Positions 1 to 7,290 of a DNA stretch of 49,149 nucleotides are shown here, in pieces (position 1 is the first letter of the stretch; the number at the start of each line of letters is the position of its first letter). The notes under the pieces are model-generated. The model was not told where the DNA came from and made no database searches. It worked only from the letters and a program-made list of their open reading frames with translations. Source of the DNA: UMGS755 sp045597205. Its GTDB lineage: Bacteria; Bacillota; Clostridia; UBA1381; UBA9506. Location: the NCBI GenBank assembly GCA_045597205.1, contig JAZODT010000076.1, positions 1 to 49,149 on the forward strand, read 5' to 3'. The translations under genes and the position numbers were made by a program.

Positions 1-2
1 AA

Positions 3-578
3 GCATTAAAAGCACTTTTCGGAACAGAGGCCTTGACATGGGAACAGTTAGAAGAAAAGCTGAAAGACAACAAAGAAATCAAACTTGCGAACCTTGTGGC
101 GGGTGGCCATGTTGATAAGCGCAAATATGACGATAAGGTTGCAGAGCTTGGAACGGCTAACGATACCATTAAAGGCTTGCGTGAGATTGTTGCAAAGTTT
201 GACGGTGTAGACGTTGACAAATTAAAACAGGATGCATCCGATTGGGAAACGAAATACAACACCGACATTGCGGCGGTTAAACTTGACAGCGCGGTAAATA
301 TGGCGTTGGTTGAGGCAAAGGCGAAAAATCCGAAACTTGCAAAAGCGGCTCTTGATATGTCAGTTATCAAAATGGACGGCGACAACCTTTTGGGCTTATC
401 GGAGCAACTTGACAAATTAAAAGAATCGGACGGCTATTTGTTCGATACTGAGACAAAGACAGACCCCGACCCAAAAGGCGGCCCAACCGTTATTAACACG
501 GGTGGCGGTCACGGCGGTGGCGGTGGTTCTGACCCATTCATGAGCGCTGTAAGAACGGCAGCGGGATTAGAAAATTAA
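3..578 (+). CDS. Phage capsid scaffolding protein (GP20 type), 5'-truncated by window edge
   Basis: The protein is acidic, charged and probably coiled-coil, followed by a glycine-rich linker and a short conserved tail ending SAVRTAAGLEN; this matches the phage GP20 minor structural/scaffold family found just before the major capsid gene. Scaffolds of this kind guide procapsid assembly and are then lost. A TTG at 33 is a possible start, but the frame stays open to the window edge and the upstream residues (ALKALFGTEAL) fit the usual N-terminus of the family, so the true start is most likely outside. The next gene follows after 18 bases. Confidence 0.8.
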   Translation, partial: ALKALFGTEALTWEQLEEKLKDNKEIKLANLVAGGHVDKRKYDDKVAELGTANDTIKGLREIVAKFDGVDVDKLKQDASDWETKYNTDIAAVKLDSAVNMALVEAKAKNPKLAKAALDMSVIKMDGDNLLGLSEQLDKLKESDGYLFDTETKTDPDPKGGPTVINTGGGHGGGGGSDPFMSAVRTAAGLEN

Positions 579-596
579 GAAGGAGTGAAATTTATT

Positions 597-1463
597 ATGG
601 CAATTAACTATGCAGAAAAATTTTTACCTATCATTGACGAGGTATACAGAAAAGGCAGCACAACAGCTGTACTTGACACGCCAAAAGATGTTGACTTTAA
701 CGAAGCCGGAGCTGTAAAGATTATGAAAGTTGACACAGCGGGGCTGGGTGATTATTCAAAGACAAACGGCTATCCCGAAACAACAGCAACTGTTGAATGG
801 GAAACCCTCAAACTTACTGAAGACAGAGGCGTAAGAATTGACGTTGACCGCATTGACGATATGCAGGCTCTTGGCCGCGCATTTGGTGCGGTTACAGGTC
901 AGTTTGTAAAAGGTGGTGTTGCTCCGGAGCTTGACGCATATAGATTTGCTAAGTATGCAAGCACCGAGGGCGTTGGCGGCACATCGGCAACGATTACAGA
1001 AGGCACGGCTATTCTTGACGCTATTGACACAGCATCATCTTTCCTTGATGACAACGAAGTTCCTGACGATAGAGTGCTTTTTGTCAACACAAACCTCAAA
1101 AAAGGTCTTGCGGGGGCTATCGCTCGCGAATGGGGCAGCGATGGCACAATTAGCCGTGTACTTAAAGGCTATAACGATATGCCTATTATTTATGTACCCT
1201 CAAAGAGATTTTACACCGCTATTACTCTTAATAGTGGTGAGAATGCTTGGGGCTACACAAAGGGAGTAGGCGCAAAAGACATTAACTTTATTATGTTGTC
1301 TAAGTCGGCAGTTGTGCAGGCTATTCAGCTTGCAAATGCTAAGACGATTGACCCTGATACCAACCAAAGAAAAGATGCTTGGTCATTTATGTACCGTCTT
1401 TTCCACGATTGCTTTGTATATGAAAATAAGAAAAATGGCGTATATGTTCATAAGGGCGAATAA
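597..1463 (+). CDS. Phage major capsid protein
   Basis: This 288-residue protein follows the scaffold gene directly, as major capsid genes do. It has the features of the HK97-fold capsid proteins of Clostridia phages: an N-terminal arm (INYAEKFLPIIDEVYRKGS), a central domain and a C-terminal part ending near FYHD-like aromatic residues. A GTG at 585 would extend it, but the AGGAG ribosome binding site (581-585) overlaps that codon, so the ATG at 597 is chosen. It should form the icosahedral shell. The assignment rests on position, size and overall sequence character rather than a catalytic motif. Confidence 0.85.
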   Translation: MAINYAEKFLPIIDEVYRKGSTTAVLDTPKDVDFNEAGAVKIMKVDTAGLGDYSKTNGYPETTATVEWETLKLTEDRGVRIDVDRIDDMQALGRAFGAVTGQFVKGGVAPELDAYRFAKYASTEGVGGTSATITEGTAILDAIDTASSFLDDNEVPDDRVLFVNTNLKKGLAGAIAREWGSDGTISRVLKGYNDMPIIYVPSKRFYTAITLNSGENAWGYTKGVGAKDINFIMLSKSAVVQAIQLANAKTIDPDTNQRKDAWSFMYRLFHDCFVYENKKNGVYVHKGE

Positions 1464-1482
1464 GAAACGGGGGTAAAATAAA

Positions 1483-1620
1483 ATGCTTATTTCTAATGGT
1501 TCTATTACACGAAACATTGCAGAAAAGCAGTTACCCGAATATAAGGCGAAAGGTTATGAGGTTGTCAAAACGGCAACCTTTACACCTTCCAAGCCGCCTA
1601 AAAAGTCGGGTGATAAATAA
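1483..1620 (+). CDS. Small phage protein (45 aa) after the major capsid gene
   Basis: A short frame with a good ribosome binding site (gggg at 1469-1473) encodes 45 residues, beginning MLISNGSITRNIAEKQ and ending with a lysine/proline-rich tail (PSKPPKKSGDK). Its stop codon overlaps the next start (TAATG at 1618-1622), so it is translationally coupled to the connector gene. Small proteins at this site are common in Clostridia prophages and are usually of unknown function; the basic tail might contact DNA or capsid, which is a guess. Confidence 0.7.
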   Translation: MLISNGSITRNIAEKQLPEYKAKGYEVVKTATFTPSKPPKKSGDK

Positions 1621-1964
1621 TGTATGCGGATTATGCATTTTATACCGGAACTTACAATGGAGCATTGACAGAGGCGGAATATAACCGCCTTTCCGTCCTT
1701 GCTACAGCTCATATAAACCGTATCACAAACGGCAGAGCAGGAACAGCAACAGGGCGAGTGCTTGACGCTGTAAAAATGGCGGAATGTGCAATAATTGACG
1801 AGTTAGGAAGACAGGAACAAGGCGGCATTGTTACGGCTGAGAGCAATGACGGTGTAAGCCGTTCTTATGCCACAAGCGCGGTTGTCAAATCCGCCACACA
1901 ACGAATTTATTCTGTCGCGGAAGTCTTTTTGTGTAATACCAATCTTTTATATGTTGGCATTTAG
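1620..1964 (+). CDS. Phage head-tail connector protein (gp6/gp15-like)
   Basis: The product has 114 residues and is largely helical, beginning MYADYAFYTGTYNGALTEAEYNRL. Short helical proteins of this kind directly behind the capsid gene are the head-tail connectors (HK97 gp6 / SPP1 gp15 type) that bind under the portal ring. The pattern of N-terminal tyrosines and the helix AVKMAECAIIDEL fits that group. The start overlaps the stop of the small gene before it. Function is inferred from family resemblance and gene order. Confidence 0.65.
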   Translation: MYADYAFYTGTYNGALTEAEYNRLSVLATAHINRITNGRAGTATGRVLDAVKMAECAIIDELGRQEQGGIVTAESNDGVSRSYATSAVVKSATQRIYSVAEVFLCNTNLLYVGI

Positions 1965-1975
1965 GGGGTGTTTGT

Positions 1976-2416
1976 ATGAGTAGAATAAAGCTCACGCCCG
2001 TAAACGGTCAAATTGATACTTTTGACTTGACGGGTGCGGACGGTCAGCCTATATCAATTGCGACAACGCAGAAAAGCGGGGGCGTTATAGGTTGTACCGA
2101 GACAATAACCCTTGTACACCATATAAAAGACGATAACGACACCTATACTTGTCATACGGTCAATAATGCGTCTTGGTTCTCTAAAGTTACCATTTCAACA
2201 TCAGCTGACGGAGCAAAGCCCGTTAATACTTTTGAGGTGCGTGTATTTAGCGATTTTTCGGGTGTTGTGCCTGCTTTGGGTGATTATGTGGTAAAAGGAA
2301 TAGCCGAGGACATTGAAAAGCCTGCAGACCTAAAAAATATGGTTTATTTCCGTATTACTGCAATAAGCGACAACCGGCGCGGGAACTTAGCACATTGGAG
2401 ACTTAGCGGACAATGA
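1976..2416 (+). CDS. Phage minor structural / head-closure protein
   Basis: The gene has a strong ribosome binding site (ggggg at 1963-1967) and overlaps the next gene by ATGA (2413-2416). The 146-residue protein is predicted to be mostly beta strand and sits where head-closure proteins (SPP1 gp16 position; DUF6751-like in Clostridia phages) are found. Its first 25 residues contain RIKLTPVNGQIDTFDLTGAD, which closely resembles the N-terminus of the fibre protein at 9289 (see findings). I recognise the position and general type but no catalytic or binding motif. Confidence 0.55.
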   Translation: MSRIKLTPVNGQIDTFDLTGADGQPISIATTQKSGGVIGCTETITLVHHIKDDNDTYTCHTVNNASWFSKVTISTSADGAKPVNTFEVRVFSDFSGVVPALGDYVVKGIAEDIEKPADLKNMVYFRITAISDNRRGNLAHWRLSGQ

Positions 2417-2796
2417 GCGTAAAAGTTAAGGTTGATATACCCACGGCCGAAATTTTAAAAGCACGGGGGCTTGGTAGTGATACGGGGGCGAGAAAATATC
2501 TTGCATCACAAGTAAAGAATTATTGTGATCCTTATGTTCCTATGCAACAGGAGCTGTTAAAAAACAACGCTACCATTGCAGCGGACGGGTCGTATATCGT
2601 TTACACGCAACCATACGCGCATTATCAGTATTACGGCGAGGTTATGGCAGGCAGAGCACCCAAACAATACACGGGCAAAAAGCTAACATACCACGGCGCA
2701 CCAATGCGCGGCCCGCGGTGGGAAAAGCGAATGCTTGCGGATAAGTCGAAAGACCTTGAAAAAAGCCTTGATGCTTATATTAAAAGAGGGGGCTAA
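2413..2796 (+). CDS. Phage minor capsid protein (Minor_capsid_2-like)
   Basis: The 127-residue protein carries the pattern of the Minor_capsid_2 family: an N-terminal helix, then YVPMQQELLKNN, then PYAHYQYYGEVMAGRAPK and a C-terminal MRGPRWEKRMLADK. These proteins occur between head-closure and tail-terminator genes and probably act at the neck, like HK97 gp10-type proteins. It overlaps the previous gene by four bases and is followed after two bases by the next, so the three neck genes are translated together. Confidence 0.75.
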   Translation: MSVKVKVDIPTAEILKARGLGSDTGARKYLASQVKNYCDPYVPMQQELLKNNATIAADGSYIVYTQPYAHYQYYGEVMAGRAPKQYTGKKLTYHGAPMRGPRWEKRMLADKSKDLEKSLDAYIKRGG

Positions 2797-2798
2797 CT

Positions 2799-3224
2799 AT
2801 GACAGTTATGCAATGTATTCAAGAATGGCTTAAAACATATAGCGGGCTGTCAGGTCGGCTTGATGTTGATTTTTTAGACGAGGACGCGGAAGCCTATTCC
2901 GTTGACACAATACCTTGTGAGGAAATATTGAAACGGTATAAAGACGGCGGAACGATAAGGCAATTTCAATTTGCTGTTTCTTCCCGCCGTTATTATGAGC
3001 AAAACATAAAACAAAATTTAAGTAATTTGCAGTTTTTTGAGGACTTGACGGAATGGGTGGAAAGCAAAGCCCGCGCCCGTGAACTTCCTGCAATGGATAA
3101 GGGGCGGACAGCTCAAAAAATTGTTGTTACTTCAACGGCTTACCCGTTTATCGTAACCGAGGACGGGAAAGCACGTTACCAAATCCAAATGAGATTAGAA
3201 TATTATCAAAAAAGGAGTGTTTAA
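2799..3224 (+). CDS. Phage minor capsid / tail terminator protein (Minor_capsid_3-like)
   Basis: The 141-residue protein precedes the major tail gene, the place of the tail terminator that caps the tail tube and joins it to the head. The pattern FAVSSRRYYEQNIKQNLSNLQFFE, with a C-terminal beta strand (RYQIQMRLEYYQ), fits the Minor_capsid_3 family. Spacing to the flanking genes is two bases on each side, consistent with one late operon. Confidence 0.7.
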   Translation: MTVMQCIQEWLKTYSGLSGRLDVDFLDEDAEAYSVDTIPCEEILKRYKDGGTIRQFQFAVSSRRYYEQNIKQNLSNLQFFEDLTEWVESKARARELPAMDKGRTAQKIVVTSTAYPFIVTEDGKARYQIQMRLEYYQKRSV

Positions 3225-3226
3225 TA

Positions 3227-3742
3227 ATGCTATTATCGGAACTTATGGCAAATGCTGAGATTAATCCCGATTATGAGGGTTGGTCAACAAATGACGATTA
3301 TGTGCTTGCTGTAGATTGCGGCGAAACGCCCGCAACCGACTTTACAAAAGCGAGTGATTTTGCGGTTGTTCAGCTTGGTGTAACAGGGCTTGACAGCAAC
3401 TTAAACCCAATTACACAGGATAAAACCTATATCCGTGCAGGCCAAAGCACGATGAAAACAGGCAATCAGCGTTCTTTTTCTGTTTCGGGTGATGTATACA
3501 ACGGCGATACTTTTCAGGACTTTGTTTTGTCACATAAAATTAAATATGGTACAGGCTCAAATGTTGTAAGAAAGTATGTGTATTTTAATATCCTTACAGG
3601 CAAGGGCGAGAGTGGCGAATGTACTATTATTGTCAATTCAGACGGTAGCGGTGAGGCTGGCAATAGTGCGGAGTTTGATGTCGAACTCAAGAAAAGCGGT
3701 GCAGCACCCGCAGAGTTTAATTATTCCGCGTTGGCAGAGTAA
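3227..3742 (+). CDS. Phage major tail tube protein
   Basis: The 171-residue protein follows the tail terminator and precedes the two tail chaperone genes, which is the standard site of the tail tube gene. The N-terminus (MLLSELMANAEINPDYEGW) and the beta-rich body (TYIRAGQSTMKTGNQRSFSVSGD) match major tail proteins of Clostridia siphophages. A ribosome binding site (aaggag at 3211-3216) precedes the ATG. A strong terminator follows immediately, so this gene probably ends an abundant transcript. Confidence 0.85.
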   Translation: MLLSELMANAEINPDYEGWSTNDDYVLAVDCGETPATDFTKASDFAVVQLGVTGLDSNLNPITQDKTYIRAGQSTMKTGNQRSFSVSGDVYNGDTFQDFVLSHKIKYGTGSNVVRKYVYFNILTGKGESGECTIIVNSDGSGEAGNSAEFDVELKKSGAAPAEFNYSALAE

Positions 3743-3752
3743 ATAAAAACAA

Positions 3753-3783
3753 AGCGGGGGCATTAAGCCCCCGTTATTTTTTT
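3753..3783 (+). terminator. Intrinsic terminator after the major tail gene
   Basis: A GC-rich hairpin, cgggggc/gcccccg with a 5-base loop (3755-3773, extended by two weak pairs), is followed by a run of T. It lies inside the late operon, so it probably reduces transcription of the downstream tail genes relative to capsid and tube genes. Confidence 0.9.
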
Positions 3784-3797
3784 AAGGAGTGAAAAAA

Positions 3798-4184
3798 ATG
3801 GCAGAGTTTATATATAAAGATTGTTCGTGCGAATTGAAATTTGGCGAGTTCAAATATAATTTGCCCTTGAACGAACAAACGGCGGATCTGTTAGACAAAG
3901 CATTTAGCAACAAGGTTTTGCCGGAGACTTTTGTAGGCATAGAAGATATTGACGAATTTTACAACAATGTCATGGATGCAATAGACAAAGTATTGGGCGA
4001 AGGTGCAGCGGATAATATTATGTCACGTTTTAAGCACGCGGGCGCAATCGAAGCGTTAAGCGTGGTCAATTACATTACAACCGAATTTAACACGCAATAC
4101 GCGGCAGAATTTGAAGAATTAAAAAAGACCGCACATTTACCCAATAGAGAAACACGCAGAGCAAACAAAGGCGCAAGACGATGA
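3798..4184 (+). CDS. Phage tail assembly chaperone (gpG-like)
   Basis: This small protein (128 residues from the ATG at 3798) lies between the major tail and tape measure genes, the site of the lambda gpG equivalent that escorts the tape measure protein. The AAGGAG site at 3784-3789 overlaps an upstream GTG, so that GTG is unlikely to be used. The stop overlaps the next start (ATGA, 4181-4184); here the two chaperones are separate overlapping genes rather than a frameshift pair. It ends in a basic stretch (RETRRANKGARR). Confidence 0.7.
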   Translation: MAEFIYKDCSCELKFGEFKYNLPLNEQTADLLDKAFSNKVLPETFVGIEDIDEFYNNVMDAIDKVLGEGAADNIMSRFKHAGAIEALSVVNYITTEFNTQYAAEFEELKKTAHLPNRETRRANKGARR

Positions 4185-4762
4185 ATATTTTAACAGATTT
4201 GTTACCGTCAAGCGTTAAGGTTGGTTCAAGTACATTTGACATAGAAACCGACTTTAGAGCCGGTATATCGTTTTACATTATGGTTGAAGATGGCGAAGAA
4301 AATTTTTATAAACTCTTTGCCCCGTTTTTTCCAAATGGCACACCACGCGACATAACCGGAGCTGTTGAGGCGGTTTTATATTTCTTGCGTATGGGCGAAA
4401 AAACAGAGGAAAACGCACCAAAAAAAAGCAAGTCAACATATTCCTTTAATGTTGATAGTGAAAGCATATACGCCGATTTTTGGCGGTATTACAATATTGA
4501 TTTATCACAAGACCGTTTGCATTGGTGGACATTCCGCAGCCTTTTATTTGGGTTGCCTGAGGATAGCAATTTTAAAATGCGCATTTATTATCGTACTTGC
4601 GATTTAAATGGATTGCCGAAAAAGGAAAAAAAGCGGATCGCAACCATACGCAAACAAATAGAGATAAAGGCCACGGAAAAAGGCGGAAAAATGACGCTTG
4701 AACAAAGAAACAAACAAATGCTTGACTATGTAGCAAAAAGAAGCAATGAAATGAGGGGGTGA
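4181..4762 (+). CDS. Bacteriophage Gp15 family tail assembly protein
   Basis: The 193-residue protein shows the Gp15 signature: FDIETDFRAGISF near the start, then YADFWRYYNIDLSQDRLHWWTFRSLLFGLPEDS in the middle (about residues 105-135) and a lysine-rich end. Gp15 genes sit between the gpG-like chaperone and the tape measure gene and are thought to play the gpGT role in tail assembly. It overlaps the upstream gene by four bases and is four bases from the tape measure gene. Confidence 0.8.
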   Translation: MNILTDLLPSSVKVGSSTFDIETDFRAGISFYIMVEDGEENFYKLFAPFFPNGTPRDITGAVEAVLYFLRMGEKTEENAPKKSKSTYSFNVDSESIYADFWRYYNIDLSQDRLHWWTFRSLLFGLPEDSNFKMRIYYRTCDLNGLPKKEKKRIATIRKQIEIKATEKGGKMTLEQRNKQMLDYVAKRSNEMRG

Positions 4763-4766
4763 CATT

Positions 4767-6845
4767 ATGGCAGACGGTAGCGTAAGAATTGATATTACCG
4801 GCGACGATAGCGACGTAAAAAAGAAAATTGACGGCGTGGACGATTTGGCAGAAGATGCAGCGGGCGGACTTGATAAGCTGGGCGATAGTGCAGACAATGT
4901 TGGCAAAGATTTTGATGCGGCAGATGTTGCAGTAGGAACTTTTGTTGCGGACGCTTTAACAAATCTAAAAGACAACATTATAGAAACAATTGGCAACATT
5001 GCCGCTCTTGCGGATGAAACAAGGGAATACCGCGAGGACATGGCGAAACTTGACACAGCATTTACAACGGCGGGGCATAGCACCGAAACGGCACAAAAAG
5101 CCTATGACGGCTTTTATAAAATACTTGGTGAAAGCGATCGAAGTGTTGAGGCCGTAAACCACCTTGCAGAGCTTACAAAGAACGAAGAAGAGGTTGCAAA
5201 GTGGTCAACCATTGCGGCAGGCGTAACGGCTAAGTTTGGTGATAGCTTGCCGATTGAGGGATTGACAGAGGCGGCTAACGAAACAGCCAAAGTCGGAGCC
5301 GTCACCGGACCGCTTGCAGACGCACTCACTTGGGCGGGTATAAGCGAGGATGAATTTAATAAAAAATTGGCAGCTTGTAACAGTGAGCAAGAAAGAGCAA
5401 CACTTATTACTGAAACACTCAACGGGGAATACGCGGCGGCAGCGGAAGAATACAACGAATTGACCGCAGGCACACAAGCGGCACGGGATGCAACAAATAA
5501 CATGGAGCAAGCACAAGCAAGACTTGGCGAAGCTATTGAGCCTGTAATGACAGCATGGACAAATTTTAAAGCTAACGCCCTGCAATGGATGCTTGACAAT
5601 GGAAATGTTGTTGCGACTATTTTAGCGGGCATCACAACGGCCTTAATTTTGCTGAACGCGGCAACAATTAAACAGACAATCTCAACATGGGCATCAAACG
5701 CGGCGTGGCTTTCTTCTCCTATTACATGGATTGTTTTAGGTATTACTGCACTTGTGGCGGGCTTTATGCTCTTATGGAACAATTGCGAGGGTTTTCGTAA
5801 TTTTTGGATTGAGCTATGGGAAAATATAAAAGTGATTTTAGAACCCGTTATTGAGTGGCTTAAACAAGCGTTTGCGCAAGCGTGGGAAGCAATAAAAGCC
5901 GTTTGGGACTTTGTGAAACCGTATTTTACAATGGTATGGGAAAATATAAAGGTTGTATTTTCAGTTGTAAAAGAATGGTTTAGCGGAATGTTTGAAACGG
6001 CGTGGGTAGCAATACAAGCCGTATGGGACAATGTAACGGGCTATTTTAGTGCAATTTGGGACACCATAAAGGGCATTTTTGAGGTTGTAAAATCTGTTTT
6101 AAGCGGTAATTGGTCGGACGCTTGGGACGCTATAAAGGGCATTGTTGACACTTGGAAACAATATTTTGAGGGAGTATGGGACAATATCAAACTTGTTTTT
6201 GCTTCTGTCAAATCTTGGTTTGGCGGTACATTCCAAGCAGCTTGGGACGGTATCAAAGAAATATGGGGAAATGTGAAACAATTCTTTGATGACACTTGGA
6301 CGAAAATCAAAGAGGCTTTTAATATTAGCGATATGCTGAATATCGGCAAAGACTTATTAGAGGGGCTTTGGAACGGTATAAATGATAAAGTTGCATGGTT
6401 AAAATCCAAGGTTGTCGGCGTTGTTGATAAAATCAAAAGTTGGTTTACGGGCAAGGACGGATTTGACGAACATTCACCGTCAAAGTGGTCTGAGCAAGTT
6501 GCCGTTGATATCAACCGAGGCTTTCCGAAAGGTTTTGAAAAGTCAGTTGATATTCCTGTAAAAGCAGCAAAGGCAACAACAGACAAAATAAAAACCGCCG
6601 TGAGCCTTGAACAATCACGAATGGCACAAGGTGTAGGCGTAAGAGATACGGGCTTTTCTGAGGTAGCGCAAGCGGTAGGGATGCAGACAGCGGGTATAAA
6701 TAGCCTTGCAAGTGAATACCGCCGAGGATCGAGCGCACAAGTGACCGTGCCGCTTATTCTTGACGGGCGCGAACTTGGAAAGGCTATTATTGACTTAGGC
6801 AATGCCGAAACAGTAAGAACGGGCACAAGCCTTTCATTTACATAA
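4767..6845 (+). CDS. Phage tail tape measure protein
   Basis: The 692-residue protein is the longest of the tail region. It has an alanine/aspartate-rich helical N-terminus, a hydrophobic segment around residues 280-340 (AWLSSPITWIVLGITALVAGFMLLW), then tryptophan-rich repeats at about 351-520, and a C-terminal part containing FTGKDGFDEHSPSKW, a motif common at the end of Firmicutes tape measure proteins. It sets tail length and passes into the cell membrane on infection. It is short for its class, which predicts a short tail; as a rule about 0.15 nm per residue gives around 100 nm. Confidence 0.9.
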   Translation: MADGSVRIDITGDDSDVKKKIDGVDDLAEDAAGGLDKLGDSADNVGKDFDAADVAVGTFVADALTNLKDNIIETIGNIAALADETREYREDMAKLDTAFTTAGHSTETAQKAYDGFYKILGESDRSVEAVNHLAELTKNEEEVAKWSTIAAGVTAKFGDSLPIEGLTEAANETAKVGAVTGPLADALTWAGISEDEFNKKLAACNSEQERATLITETLNGEYAAAAEEYNELTAGTQAARDATNNMEQAQARLGEAIEPVMTAWTNFKANALQWMLDNGNVVATILAGITTALILLNAATIKQTISTWASNAAWLSSPITWIVLGITALVAGFMLLWNNCEGFRNFWIELWENIKVILEPVIEWLKQAFAQAWEAIKAVWDFVKPYFTMVWENIKVVFSVVKEWFSGMFETAWVAIQAVWDNVTGYFSAIWDTIKGIFEVVKSVLSGNWSDAWDAIKGIVDTWKQYFEGVWDNIKLVFASVKSWFGGTFQAAWDGIKEIWGNVKQFFDDTWTKIKEAFNISDMLNIGKDLLEGLWNGINDKVAWLKSKVVGVVDKIKSWFTGKDGFDEHSPSKWSEQVAVDINRGFPKGFEKSVDIPVKAAKATTDKIKTAVSLEQSRMAQGVGVRDTGFSEVAQAVGMQTAGINSLASEYRRGSSAQVTVPLILDGRELGKAIIDLGNAETVRTGTSLSFT
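5817..6296 (+). repeat. Four 120-bp tandem repeats inside the tape measure gene
   Basis: Reading from the codon for Trp351, the motif W-(E/D)-x-I-K recurs every 120 bases exactly: 5817, 5937, 6057, 6177, and a fifth partial copy at 6297. Each 40-residue unit also carries a second W-x-A-I motif and an aromatic pair. The first two copies still share a 16-base identical stretch (5815-5830 and 5935-5950). Confidence 0.9.
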
Positions 6846-6858
6846 GGGGGGCGTATGA

Positions 6859-7287
6859 ATGGATTTAGTTAAAATTGACGGCGTTGTATATGATGTGCTT
6901 GTGTCGGCTCTTGAAGAAAAGCCGGAAATTGTTGAGGGAAGCAACAGCGGAACGGCACTATATAGACAACGCGACATACGAGACATTGCGGGTATTAAAT
7001 ATGCTCATTCAATCACATTTTCACCAAATGACGAAGCCCCCGAAATGTTTGACAATCTGTTTAGTTATCTCTTTGACAATGTACGGGAAAGCGTAATGCT
7101 TGAAGTGGTACACGGACAAAAGACGCTAAGCTATGAGGCAAGATATTCAACAGGCTCAAGACGTGTTAATTATATCTCAAAAATAAAGGACGCTGACACA
7201 GAGGACGAAACGGACTTTATACATTGGGATGATTTAACGGTTGAATTTAGAAGTATTGAAACGGTTATAAATCCGCCGGAGGTGTAA
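6859..7287 (+). CDS. Phage distal tail (Dit-like) protein
   Basis: The 142-residue protein directly follows the tape measure gene, where the distal tail protein is encoded. It starts MDLVKIDGVVYDVLVSALEEKPEIV, a beginning seen in many small Clostridia phage proteins at this locus, and is mostly beta. A Dit ring joins the tail tube to the hub and fibres. I cannot see a carrier domain. The next gene begins three bases after the stop. Confidence 0.6.
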   Translation: MDLVKIDGVVYDVLVSALEEKPEIVEGSNSGTALYRQRDIRDIAGIKYAHSITFSPNDEAPEMFDNLFSYLFDNVRESVMLEVVHGQKTLSYEARYSTGSRRVNYISKIKDADTEDETDFIHWDDLTVEFRSIETVINPPEV

Positions 7288-7290
7288 CGA

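Noticed and set aside
913..1269. Plus-strand frame of 118 codons inside the capsid gene
   Set aside because: Lies in a second frame within a clear gene, with no ribosome site.
5114..6031. Long minus-strand open frame of 305 codons opposite the tape measure gene
   Set aside because: It is antisense to a well-supported gene, is rich in Ser/Ala/His from the repeat composition, and has no ribosome site or family resemblance.
6041..6826. Minus-strand open frame of 261 codons opposite the tape measure gene
   Set aside because: Antisense shadow of the repeats; no start signal or recognisable domain.
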